DNA of 13,304 nt, taken from assembly GCA_001799225.1 (NCBI GenBank), contig MGTA01000272.1, positions 1-13,304 of the forward strand, read 5' to 3'. Position numbers and translations under genes: made by a program. The notes beneath the pieces are model-generated. The model was not told the origin of the DNA and ran no database searches. It worked only from the letters and a program-made list of their open reading frames with translations. Below, piece by piece: positions 1 through 7,380 of this stretch. Every line of letters starts with the position of its first letter. The first letter of the stretch is position 1. This DNA is from Deltaproteobacteria bacterium RIFOXYD12_FULL_50_9 (lineage in GTDB: Bacteria; Desulfobacterota; Desulfobulbia; Desulfobulbales; CALZHT01).

Positions 1-2
1 AA

Positions 3-98
3 GGGGTTGAGTATATTATCTGTGCAGCATTCCTTGGAGCATTCCCGGCATTTTTCAAATATGTTAATCGCGCCGGAGCACCTATTACCAACAAGTGA
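3..98 (+). CDS. C-terminal fragment of an unidentified hydrophobic protein
   Basis: Reading in frame 3, the window opens inside a coding sequence that gives 31 residues and ends at TGA (96-98). The tail contains an alanine- and phenylalanine-rich hydrophobic stretch (AAFLGAFPAFF) and then a short polar end (KYVNRAGAPITNK), as expected for the last membrane helix and exposed tail of an integral membrane protein. A strong intrinsic terminator starts 22 bases past the stop, which supports this as the true end of a gene or operon. The fragment is too short to assign to a family, and the rest of the gene lies outside the window. The alternative frame 1 stays open to about 160 but would run through the terminator, so it is less likely. 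Confidence 0.6.
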   Translation, partial: GVEYIICAAFLGAFPAFFKYVNRAGAPITNK

Positions 99-399
99 TT
101 TTTTAAAATTTGTAAATGCAAAAAATGGCCCGGATGTTTTCATCCGGGCCATTTTTTGTTAAAAATGTTTATTGATTTAACTGGGTGAGACATTAGAAAA
201 ACACTAATGTAATAATTGTTGTGATTTGCCATAATTAGTATTTAATTAAGATCGATTATAGATCCTCTTTTAAAAATAGCCATAGCGGTATAACACACAT
301 TATGTTTTTTCATGATTTCAACAACAGATTTAAATTGGTTCATTTTTTTATAAAACAAAAAAATTATTATGTTGTTTCCCAATAATAAGGGGGCGAATA
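99..399. other. AT-rich intergenic region upstream of ftsH
   Basis: Beyond the terminator at 121-158 no gene is visible. A short inverted repeat, ACATTAG (190-196) and CTAATGT (204-210), is a possible operator or small hairpin. I could not place a convincing -35/-10 pair for ftsH, nor a heat-shock sigma32-type promoter. The ftsH ribosome binding site AAGGGGG lies at 388-394. Confidence 0.5.
121..158 (+). terminator. Rho-independent terminator after the left-edge gene
   Basis: A perfect inverted repeat has arms at 121-136 and 141-156 around a TTTT loop. The GC-rich core is GGCCCGGATG pairing with CATCCGGGCC. An A-run precedes the core and a T-run follows it, so the structure could stop transcription in both directions. 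It separates the left-edge gene from ftsH. Confidence 0.93.
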
Positions 400-2226
400 G
401 TGTCAAGTCGATATATCCGTAATTTTTTATTTGTTTTGCTTCTGACTATCGTTGCAGTGGTTATTTATAATGTCTGGAACACTGAAAACAAGGCGCCAAG
501 TGTTGAATATTCGACTTTTATAGAAAGTCTTGAAAAAAGTGAAATTCAGAAGGTCCATTTAAAAGGGGGTGAAATAACTTTCATCGATAAATTCGGTAGA
601 TCATATTCATCATTCACCCCGGATGTCACCAGCCTCCTGCCAAAATTAAATGAAAAAAAAGTAGTTATCTCTGCTAGTTCTGACAGGCCATCTTCAACGT
701 CCGGCTTTTGGACTGCTGTTTTCCCTACTCTGATTATTATGGGTGGGTGGATGTTTTTCATGATTAAGAACCAAAAGGGAGGCGGCGGCTTTACTGATTT
801 TGGTAAAACAAAATCCTCTATTACATCGGATAGTACAAAAAAAATTACATTTGATGATGTTGCTGGCGTGCCAGAGGCTAAGGCGGATTTAATTGAAATT
901 GTCGAATTTTTAAAAAAACCTGAAAAATTTACTCGACTTGGTGGGCGAATTCCTAAAGGTGTTTTATTGCAAGGGCCGCCTGGAACAGGGAAAACACTTT
1001 TAGCTAAGGCAATAGCCGGTGAAGCAGGAGTCCCTTTTTTTAGTCTCAGCGGTTCTGATTTTGTTGAAATGTTTGTTGGTGTTGGAGCATCCCGTGTCAG
1101 AGATCTTTTTAAACAAGCGAAAAAATGTTCACCATGTATTGTTTTTATTGACGAAATTGATGCGGTAGGAAGGCACCGGGGTGCTGCTGCATCTCAAGGT
1201 GGCCAAGATGAGCGAGAACAGACACTTAATGCTTTACTGGTTGAGATGGATGGTTTCCAGACCGGTGTTACCGTGATTATTGTCGCAGCAACTAATCGTC
1301 CTGATGTCCTTGATCCGGCGTTGCTACGCCCAGGTCGTTTCGATCGACAAGTTACCATAATGCCTCCGGACGTAAAAGGGAGAGAACAGATACTTGAGGT
1401 GTATGCCGTTAAAATTCTGATGGCTGCAGATGTTCGATTAAATCAAATAGCTCGTAGCACGCCTGGGTTTACAGGAGCTGATCTTGCAAATCTGATGAAT
1501 GAATCAGCCTTGATGGCAGCTCGCAAGGACAAGCAGACTGTAGAAATGATCGATATAGAAGAGGCTAAAGATAAAATTCTGATGGGCGCTGAACGAAAAG
1601 GGATGGTCATCAGTGAAGAAGAGAGACGTACAACTGCCTATCATGAGGCTGGTCATGCTGTTTTGGCAAGGCTGCTGCCTAATACTGATCCGTTGCATAA
1701 AATAACTATCATTCCACGTGGGCAAGCCATGGGCATGACTCAGCAAATGCCTATTGATGATAGACACTCATATTCAAAGGAGTATCTCACTAACAGGATA
1801 AAAATTTTATTAGGAGGGCGGACCGCTGAGGAGATAGTTTTTAATCAATATACTACTGGCGCAAGTAATGACTTGCAGACCGCTACGGAAATAGCTACAA
1901 AAATGGTGTGCGAATGGGGCATGACAGAACTTTTGGGTCCGAGAGCCTATTTGATTGCAGATAAGGGCTTTTTAGGAGGGGCATCAAAACAGAGGCATTA
2001 CAGCGAAGACACTGCTCATGCAATAGACAAAGAGATTAATAAGCTTATCGAAGACTGTTATCAGGAAGCCATGATAATTCTTGAGGGGAAAATAGACTTT
2101 TTGCATAAACTGGCTGCCTTGCTACTCGAAAAGGAGACTATTGGTCCAGAAGAAATTGAGAATATTGTTGATTGTCCTCCTGTTAAAATTGATAATGTGC
2201 AGAACCTGGAGCCACTCAACTTATAA
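400..2226 (+). CDS. ftsH: FtsH, ATP-dependent membrane zinc metalloprotease
   Basis: FtsH forms a hexamer in the inner membrane that unfolds and degrades membrane and short-lived cytosolic proteins. The 608-residue product has the full family layout. There is an N-terminal TM helix (about 7-26), a small periplasmic domain and a second TM helix (about 103-122). The AAA+ module has Walker A GPPGTGKT (192-199), Walker B IVFIDEID (247-254), the FVGVG pore loop (225-229) and the second region of homology with arginine fingers near R310 and R313. The protease has HEAGH (H415, E416, H419) and a third zinc ligand, probably D491 in SNDLQTAT. The start is GTG, chosen because AAGGGGG lies 5 bases upstream and the N-terminus matches the family. 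It appears monocistronic, with neither rlmE/ftsJ nor folP beside it. The C-terminal part (about 510-540) looks less conserved than usual, but no catalytic residue is missing. Confidence 0.97.
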   Translation: MSSRYIRNFLFVLLLTIVAVVIYNVWNTENKAPSVEYSTFIESLEKSEIQKVHLKGGEITFIDKFGRSYSSFTPDVTSLLPKLNEKKVVISASSDRPSSTSGFWTAVFPTLIIMGGWMFFMIKNQKGGGGFTDFGKTKSSITSDSTKKITFDDVAGVPEAKADLIEIVEFLKKPEKFTRLGGRIPKGVLLQGPPGTGKTLLAKAIAGEAGVPFFSLSGSDFVEMFVGVGASRVRDLFKQAKKCSPCIVFIDEIDAVGRHRGAAASQGGQDEREQTLNALLVEMDGFQTGVTVIIVAATNRPDVLDPALLRPGRFDRQVTIMPPDVKGREQILEVYAVKILMAADVRLNQIARSTPGFTGADLANLMNESALMAARKDKQTVEMIDIEEAKDKILMGAERKGMVISEEERRTTAYHEAGHAVLARLLPNTDPLHKITIIPRGQAMGMTQQMPIDDRHSYSKEYLTNRIKILLGGRTAEEIVFNQYTTGASNDLQTATEIATKMVCEWGMTELLGPRAYLIADKGFLGGASKQRHYSEDTAHAIDKEINKLIEDCYQEAMIILEGKIDFLHKLAALLLEKETIGPEEIENIVDCPPVKIDNVQNLEPLNL

Positions 2227-2559
2227 TACAAGTTTTTGATTGGAAATGAATAAATGTTCTGTTATCCGATTCATTCCCGCTATGAAATAGACATGTTACC
2301 AGCCAATTTTTTCTGTTTAAGTTGCCTTTATCTAGTCTTTTAAATTTTTGATTGATGTAGTTGTTCCTCTAGAAATCCCTAAGAGTCACCTTCCCATGTT
2401 TAACTGGATTGAGCAAAGTTAAAGCAGCGTTTAGCTCTAGCCAGATAATAATCTGTAGCGCTCTCTATTTTTAATGAGATCAAAGTTTTAAAAAAATTAT
2501 TCACACTACCAGAATTTGTGTTGCGAAATTTAGAATTATTGAGTTGTGTGATTTGAGTT

Positions 2560-2617
2560 ATATGTGTTGTACTGCAACAGATATGCAGCAGCACATATGT
2601 TGCAGTACAACACATAT
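2560..2617. repeat. Long perfect inverted repeat (20-bp arms)
   Basis: The arms at 2560-2579 and 2598-2617 are exact reverse complements over 20 bases (starting ATATGTGTTGTACTGCAACA). The 18-base spacer can extend the pairing by TATG/CATA after a two-base bulge, leaving a small CAGCAGCA-type loop. No T-run follows, so this is not a standard terminator. It could be a structured RNA, a mobile-element remnant or a protein-binding palindrome. Confidence 0.85.
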
Positions 2618-2623
2618 TTATCG

Positions 2624-2664
2624 ACCACGACACTTGTTGAAAATTTTCACAACTTGGTCGTGGT
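2624..2664. repeat. Second inverted repeat adjacent to the first
   Basis: The 8-base arms ACCACGAC (2624-2631) and GTCGTGGT (2657-2664) enclose a second, imperfect palindrome centred on TGAAAATTTTCA. The structure begins 7 bases after the end of the 2560-2617 repeat, so the two would form tandem hairpins. Its function is unknown. Confidence 0.65.
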
Positions 2665-2930
2665 TTGGTTCTTCTCATTTTATGGGGTTGGCTCAATTTG
2701 GTTGTTAATAAATATTATGTTTTCTATTTATTGTAAAAGCGTTTTGTTTTCAAGAGGTTAATAGGTTGGGTCCTAGGTTTATTGATAGGCGGCATAAATT
2801 ATGCAAGCATATCAAAATCGTTCTAGTATTTATAATATATCTAACTACTACAGGAGGGAAACTTTGCAGATTATAATCTTGATTGATACAACCTGATATT
2901 GTGTGAAGGAAGGGGAGAATAAACGATTTA

Positions 2931-2944
2931 TTGACATGAATCGT
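2931..2944 (+). promoter_or_regulatory. Weak CRP/FNR-family-like half-matching site and TTGACA hexamer
   Basis: TTGAC-ATGA-ATCGT resembles the FNR-type palindrome TTGAT-N4-ATCAA in its left half and partly in its right half. The first six bases also read as a perfect -35 hexamer, but no good -10 lies 16-18 bases downstream. It sits 45 bases before the first cytochrome start codon. This is suggestive only, since AT-rich DNA gives such matches by chance. Confidence 0.25.
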
Positions 2945-2988
2945 TGTATCTATTTGGCAATACACTACTTTTATGGAGACAAAGGGTT

Positions 2989-3531
2989 ATGGTTGACAAG
3001 AAAAAAATGCTGCACGGGGGAGGGTTTATTATTGTCCTGCTGGTGATTGCATTCGGTGCAGGATATGTTCAAGCTATAGAAACATCGGAAGGGCCAGCTA
3101 CGATCATCCTTGATAGTATTGCAGAATATTATGAACCTGTCCAGTTTGATCACGCATTACATATTGAATTTGCTGAAAATGATTGCGCCAAATGCCATCA
3201 TCACACAATTGGAACACCAAGTACAGGTACAGGAAATTGTATTCTTTGCCATAAAAAAGAAGCCATTTCCAAGATAATTGCTTGTCGTGGCTGTCATCTT
3301 TCCGATCCCTATTCTCCTGAAGGCCGCAAGGTTGTTAGTGAACGTGGTGAAGTATTTCACAAGGATAAGCCTAGCCTGAAAGGTGCCTACCATCAATTTT
3401 GTATCGCTTGTCATGAAGAAGTAGACGGTCCTTTCACTTGTACCGGCTGTCACGAAAGAACCGATAAGGGAGATGCTTTTTTCCATTCTGGTAAGCATGC
3501 GCCAAAACATACGGGCACACCTAAACATTGA
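2989..3531 (+). CDS. Secreted pentaheme cytochrome c (class III/c3-like)
   Basis: The 180-residue product begins with a signal peptide: charged MVDKKK, a hydrophobic core (about 12-25) and likely cleavage after VQA (29). Five CXXCH heme-binding motifs follow: CAKCH (66-70), CILCH (84-88), CRGCH (99-103), CIACH (138-142) and CTGCH (151-155). Extra histidines (H55, H58, H124, H135) can serve as distal ligands, and the FDHALH stretch before heme 1 is typical of cytochrome c3/c7 folds. The tail is rich in His and Lys. The ATG at 2989 was chosen because GGAG (2975-2978) precedes it at 10 bases and it gives a clean signal peptide; an in-frame TTG at 2944 would add 15 residues and spoil it. It is first in the operon and, by analogy with DsrJ/Hmc systems, probably passes electrons between the ferredoxin/NrfD pair and the octaheme enzyme in the periplasm. 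Confidence 0.88.
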   Translation: MVDKKKMLHGGGFIIVLLVIAFGAGYVQAIETSEGPATIILDSIAEYYEPVQFDHALHIEFAENDCAKCHHHTIGTPSTGTGNCILCHKKEAISKIIACRGCHLSDPYSPEGRKVVSERGEVFHKDKPSLKGAYHQFCIACHEEVDGPFTCTGCHERTDKGDAFFHSGKHAPKHTGTPKH

Positions 3532-3583
3532 TCATCGATTGCTGAGATTTGTTTTAATTTACATCTAATAAGAGGAAGATTTC

Positions 3584-4513
3584 ATGGATAAGATGAACCG
3601 AAGGTTGTTCCTGAAAGGGGGATTAGCAGGCACCGCTCTTGGTGCTTTGGGGCTTGTTAGCAAGAACGCATCTGCCTCATCAGGGTTTTCCGGCTACAGT
3701 GAGGGGTTTGGTGTCCTTGTCGATTTGACCCGTTGTATCGGGTGTCGGACATGTGAAGCTGCTTGTAATAAAGAACAGCAATTGCCTGAACCAGATAAGC
3801 CTTTTGATGACTTTTCAGTATTTGATGAAGTCCATGAAGGTGGACAAAAACGACGAACATCGGAAAAAGCCTATACAATAGTAAATAAATATAAGGTTGA
3901 AGGGCATGACAAGCCCATATTTAGAAAGGTTCAGTGTAATCATTGTAATGAACCAACTTGTCTCACCTCCTGTTTTGTTAATGCTTATACAAAAACTCCT
4001 GAAGGGGCTGTAACATATAACTCCAAGGTCTGCGTGGGTTGCAGGACCTGTATGATTGCTTGTCCTTTTTATATTCCAGCCTATAGTTATTCGAGTGTGC
4101 TTAATCCAGTTGTTAAGAAATGTATTATGTGTTACGACACTCGTCTTAAATTTGGTCGGCCGCCAGCTTGTGCTCAGTCTTGTCCTCGTGAAACCATGAC
4201 CTTTGGAAAAAGAAGTGATCTTATTTATCAAGGTCATCAACGCATCAGACTTAACCCCGGCAAGTATGTCGACCATATTTATGGTGAAAATGAGGTGGGA
4301 GGTACAGCATGGATGTATCTGTCAAGTGTTCCTTTTGAAGATTTAGGATTTGACACGACCTTGGGTAATGCTCCAATTATTAACAATGTCAAGGAGTTCC
4401 TTGCTATTGTGCCCATGGTATTGACCATTTGGCCCGCTCTTTTTGCCGGCTTTCATCTTTTAGCAACCAGAAAGAACGTTAACAACCAAGGTCATGAATC
4501 CGAGAAAAAATAG
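3584..4513 (+). CDS. Tat-exported 4x[4Fe-4S] ferredoxin, HmcB/DsrO/NrfC-like
   Basis: This is the electron-transfer subunit that normally partners an NrfD-type membrane protein. The 309-residue product has a twin-arginine signal (NRRLFLKGG, residues 5-13) with a hydrophobic stretch ending near ASAS (29-32), so it is folded in the cytoplasm and exported. Four cysteine clusters are present: CIGCRTCEAAC (51-61), CNHCNEPTCLTSC (118-130), CVGCRTCMIAC (150-160) and C180-IMC with C196-AQSC (180-200), enough for four cubane clusters in the family's usual order. A hydrophobic segment at about 271-294 is a probable C-terminal membrane anchor, with a positive tail (RKNVNN). AGAGGA lies 7 bases before the ATG. 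It starts 52 bases after the pentaheme gene, and the next gene's chosen start lies 13 bases after its stop. No molybdopterin subunit is nearby, so its acceptor is more likely a cytochrome. Confidence 0.93.
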   Translation: MDKMNRRLFLKGGLAGTALGALGLVSKNASASSGFSGYSEGFGVLVDLTRCIGCRTCEAACNKEQQLPEPDKPFDDFSVFDEVHEGGQKRRTSEKAYTIVNKYKVEGHDKPIFRKVQCNHCNEPTCLTSCFVNAYTKTPEGAVTYNSKVCVGCRTCMIACPFYIPAYSYSSVLNPVVKKCIMCYDTRLKFGRPPACAQSCPRETMTFGKRSDLIYQGHQRIRLNPGKYVDHIYGENEVGGTAWMYLSSVPFEDLGFDTTLGNAPIINNVKEFLAIVPMVLTIWPALFAGFHLLATRKNVNNQGHESEKK

Positions 4514-4526
4514 GAGTATTAAGGAT

Positions 4527-5816
4527 ATGAACAGGAGTGTAGAAACTATGGACAGATATGAGTCACAAAGTTGCGTGCCGATTGATTCTGATTATCGCGA
4601 AGAGGGTAAGGTCGCATGGTCAGTTCAAGATAAATTATTACTAGGATTATCTCCTAAGGGCTATTTGATTCAGCTTGTCAGGAATCCGGTTAATTGGGCC
4701 TTTGCCTTAATATTTGCAATTGGTATTCCGATTACGATCGGGCGATTCATTTTTGGCTTGAGTTGGGTCACCCATAGTTCTTATGATTATCCATGGGGAC
4801 TTTTTTTGGGATTTGGGCTTTTTACCATGGTTCCCTTATCAGCATCAGGTTTCATGTTGGGAACCACTGTTGAGGTGTTTGGTCGAGATGACTTTAAGCC
4901 CATAGAACGTCTAGCCTTATTGAATGGGTTGCTCGGGTATCTTTTTGCAGTCGTATTTCTCCAGGTCGACTTGGGACAGCCATGGCGGTTGATTTATCCA
5001 ATGTTTGTTTCGCTGGGTCCGGCTGCCGTACTTTTTCTGGTCGCCTGGCATGTCGCTACCTATCTTTCAGTACAGGTAGCGGAGTTGGTACCGGCTTGTT
5101 CTGAATGGATGGGCTGGCCATCAGCAAAAAAATTCATTAAAAGCATAGTGTTGGGACTTACAATCGCTGGTATTATCCTTTCCACCCTGCATCAAGGGGC
5201 GTTGGGTGCGTTATTCACCTATGCGCCCGGTAAAGTGCATCCCCTGTGGTATTCATCTCCTTTCCAATGGTTTCATTTCTTCTGCTCGTCAATTTTTGCA
5301 GGGTTGAGCATGCTGATCGTGGTAAGTACCTTGTGTAAGAATTTTATGCGCTGGCGATGTGATGCCAATTTTCTGGATAATCTTGATCGCCAGACACTTG
5401 GTTTGGCAAAAGGTTGTTCCTTGGCGCTCATTACCTATTTTGTCATTAAGATAATTGCAATAGCCCATGATAATGAATGGAGCTATCTTTTTACCGGATG
5501 GGGGATGTATTTTGTGTTTGAAATCGTCGTCGGCACAATTGTCCCGATGATTATGTACACCATTTCTATTCGTAACGAGAATGCCTCGCTGGCCAGAGTT
5601 GCTGCTGCAATAGCAGTGTTCGGCATAGCTTTGAATCGTCTGAATACAGCGCTGGTAGTTTTTAATTGGAAATTGTATCCTGAGATCCCTCACTGGCGAG
5701 AATTTGTGGTTGCTATCACGGTTTACTCTATTTACATCGTCACTTACCGTGCAGTCCTTTACAGATTGCCTATTCTTTACAAGTGGAAGGCTCAGGTAAA
5801 GGTCGCTGGAAATTGA
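4527..5816 (+). CDS. NrfD/HmcC/DsrP-family integral membrane quinol dehydrogenase subunit
   Basis: The 429-residue protein has about ten hydrophobic helices, which fits the larger NrfD-family members (HmcC, DsrP, PsrC types) better than short NrfD. The STLHQGALGALF stretch matches the family's conserved HQ-x3-G loop near the quinone site. It carries no heme or Fe-S motif, as is normal; it binds menaquinol and passes electrons to its ferredoxin partner encoded just upstream. Three in-frame ATGs compete. The one at 4494 would overlap the ferredoxin end and has a poor ribosome site. The one at 4527 has AGGAG 10 bases before it (4512-4516). The one at 4548 has AGGAG at 4533-4537, also 10 bases. 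I chose 4527, but 4548 is almost as likely. The N-terminal 40 or so residues are polar and cytoplasmic. Confidence 0.92.
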   Translation: MNRSVETMDRYESQSCVPIDSDYREEGKVAWSVQDKLLLGLSPKGYLIQLVRNPVNWAFALIFAIGIPITIGRFIFGLSWVTHSSYDYPWGLFLGFGLFTMVPLSASGFMLGTTVEVFGRDDFKPIERLALLNGLLGYLFAVVFLQVDLGQPWRLIYPMFVSLGPAAVLFLVAWHVATYLSVQVAELVPACSEWMGWPSAKKFIKSIVLGLTIAGIILSTLHQGALGALFTYAPGKVHPLWYSSPFQWFHFFCSSIFAGLSMLIVVSTLCKNFMRWRCDANFLDNLDRQTLGLAKGCSLALITYFVIKIIAIAHDNEWSYLFTGWGMYFVFEIVVGTIVPMIMYTISIRNENASLARVAAAIAVFGIALNRLNTALVVFNWKLYPEIPHWREFVVAITVYSIYIVTYRAVLYRLPILYKWKAQVKVAGN

Positions 5817-5850
5817 TGAATTAAATTGGTCAATAAAAAGGGAGATTACA

Positions 5851-7284
5851 ATGCAACATAAAAAAATTTTGGAAACGCTAATGGCGTTTGTTGGTCTTAT
5901 GTGTCTTGCCGGACCGACATTGGCCGGACAATCTCATAAGACTATTAAAGGCCCGTTTACTACACCTGAGTCTGTCACCAAGAAGTGTTTAGAATGCCAT
6001 GCCCAGGCTGCTGTAGACATTATGAAGACACAACATTGGAACTGGCAGGAGATGCAGGTTGTTAACGGTAAAAATCAGTTATATGGCAAAAAAAAGGCAA
6101 TGACCAATTTTGCCATTACAGTTGATGGCAACTGGCCGCGATGTACCGGTTGTCATATTGGTTATGGCTGGGCAGATGCCAGTTTTAATTTTCAGGACAA
6201 AACCAAGGTCGATTGCCTGATTTGTCATGATACCACAGGGACTTACAGCAAGGCCAAGATGGGTGCCGGCATGCCTCGTGGTTTTACCGAAACCAAGGAG
6301 CGTGCTGCTGCGGTTGATCTGTTATTTGTTGCTCAGAATGTCGGCAAGCCCAGTAAGAAAACCTGCGGTAATTGTCATTTCGGTGGTTGCGGTGATGCTC
6401 GGGTCCAACATGGCGATCTTGATACATCATTTGCCGGGCCCTCTATTGAAATAGATGTCCATATGGCAGCAGACGGGCAAGATTTTGATTGCCAGAAGTG
6501 CCATTATCCCAAGGAAGAGCATAATATTAAAGGACATTACATGATGCCATCTTCTGATGGTACATATCAGTCCGGATGTGTTGAATGTCATAAATCAGCG
6601 CCACACAAGCTGAAAATTCTTAACTCCCATTATGAGGCGGTTGCCTGCCAGACCTGTCATATTCCGACTTTTTCACGCCAGAATGCTACCAAGACCCATT
6701 GGGATTGGTGTACAACCGAGTGCAAAGTTACGGAGTGGTCATCTGAGAAGTATGGCACGTCTCAGGCAGTAAAGGGTATCGGCGCCTTTACCTGGAACAA
6801 AAATGTTATTCCAACCTATGAATGGTATAATGGTAAGGAAACTGTTTATCTTCGTGGGAACAAGATTGATCCTGATAAAGTAACTCTTATCAATCAACCG
6901 GAAGGCAGCATTAAAGACCGGCAGGCTAAGATTTTTCCATTCAGGGAGCATGGCGCTAAACAGATTTACGACACCCAGTATAATTATCTGATTACCCCAT
7001 ATATCTCCGGTAAGGGAGAATTAGCCTTCTGGAAGACATATGATTGGGATAGCGCCTCCAAAAAAGGCATGGCATTCAGCGGCTTGGCTTACAGTGGTAA
7101 ATATGGATTTACCGAAACGCGGATGTTCTGGCGGATTAATCATGGTGTGGTCAAAGTTGAGCAGGCCCTGGATTGCTTGAGTTGCCATGGCAGCAATGGT
7201 CGGATGGATTGGGATTCGCTTGGTTATAAGGGCGACCCATGGCGAATTAAAGGACTTTCGCGCAGCAAGCACGATTTTCAATAA
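5851..7284 (+). CDS. Octaheme c-type cytochrome, tetrathionate reductase (OTR) family
   Basis: The 477-residue secreted protein has a signal peptide with likely cleavage after TLA (25) and eight heme motifs: CLECH (46), CTGCH (98), CLICH (122), CGNCH (172), CQKCH (214), CVECH (243), CQTCH (266) and CLSCH (442). The long gap of about 175 residues before the last heme and the CGNCHFGG...HGDLD stretch (172-191) are features I associate with the OTR family. The Shewanella enzyme reduces tetrathionate, nitrite and hydroxylamine in vitro and has one heme with a lysine distal ligand; K166, K169 or K170 in VGKPSKK are candidates here. An extra cysteine (C180) sits where I would expect glycine. GGGAG lies 6 bases before the ATG. 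It is last in the operon and probably the terminal reductase supplied by NrfD, ferredoxin and pentaheme. The actual substrate cannot be read from sequence. Confidence 0.88.
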   Translation: MQHKKILETLMAFVGLMCLAGPTLAGQSHKTIKGPFTTPESVTKKCLECHAQAAVDIMKTQHWNWQEMQVVNGKNQLYGKKKAMTNFAITVDGNWPRCTGCHIGYGWADASFNFQDKTKVDCLICHDTTGTYSKAKMGAGMPRGFTETKERAAAVDLLFVAQNVGKPSKKTCGNCHFGGCGDARVQHGDLDTSFAGPSIEIDVHMAADGQDFDCQKCHYPKEEHNIKGHYMMPSSDGTYQSGCVECHKSAPHKLKILNSHYEAVACQTCHIPTFSRQNATKTHWDWCTTECKVTEWSSEKYGTSQAVKGIGAFTWNKNVIPTYEWYNGKETVYLRGNKIDPDKVTLINQPEGSIKDRQAKIFPFREHGAKQIYDTQYNYLITPYISGKGELAFWKTYDWDSASKKGMAFSGLAYSGKYGFTETRMFWRINHGVVKVEQALDCLSCHGSNGRMDWDSLGYKGDPWRIKGLSRSKHDFQ

Positions 7285-7303
7285 TTCCTTGAATTAGGTG
7301 CAT

Positions 7304-7349
7304 ACCAAATAAAAAGCCCCTCTGAAACATGAGGGGCTTTTTATTTGGT
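7304..7349. terminator. Bidirectional intrinsic terminator between convergent genes
   Basis: Perfect 19-base arms (7304-7322 and 7331-7349) surround the loop TGAAACAT. The core AAAAAGCCCCTC pairs with GAGGGGCTTTTT, so each strand has a GC stem followed by a T-run. It lies 19 bases past the octaheme stop on the + strand and 31 bases past the slipin stop on the - strand, and serves both. Confidence 0.95.
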
Positions 7350-7380
7350 GTTTGTTTTTTTAACTTATTTGGGATGACAA

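Larger units (their letters stand above)
2227..2988. other. Long gene-poor intergenic region between ftsH and the cytochrome operon
   Basis: About 760 bases of AT-rich DNA contain only short open frames with no recognisable domain and no good ribosome binding site. The region holds the inverted repeat at 2560-2617 and the hairpin at 2624-2664. A minus-strand open frame (2400-2696) crosses the hairpin; its last 30 or so residues look somewhat protein-like (ESATDYYLARAKRCFNFAQ) and could be the eroded end of an old gene, but I cannot identify it. Near the operon a TTGACA hexamer (2931-2936) lacks a good -10 at normal spacing. No clear intrinsic terminator for ftsH was found; the weak repeat AATGAAT/ATTCATT near 2245-2275 lacks a T-run. 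Confidence 0.5.

Noticed and set aside
2564..2761. Plus-strand 65-codon open frame in the ftsH-cytochrome gap
   Set aside because: It begins inside the 20-bp inverted repeat, has no ribosome site and no recognisable domain; the frame is best explained by the palindromes.
2944..2988. Upstream TTG start for the pentaheme cytochrome
   Set aside because: It would add 15 residues ahead of a good signal peptide, and the ATG at 2989 has its own ribosome site.
3157..3528. Minus-strand 123-codon open frame opposite the pentaheme gene
   Set aside because: It is an antisense shadow of a gene with clear heme motifs, signal peptide and ribosome site.
3815..4276. Minus-strand 153-codon open frame opposite the ferredoxin gene
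   Set aside because: It is antisense to four complete iron-sulfur cysteine clusters and has no domain of its own.
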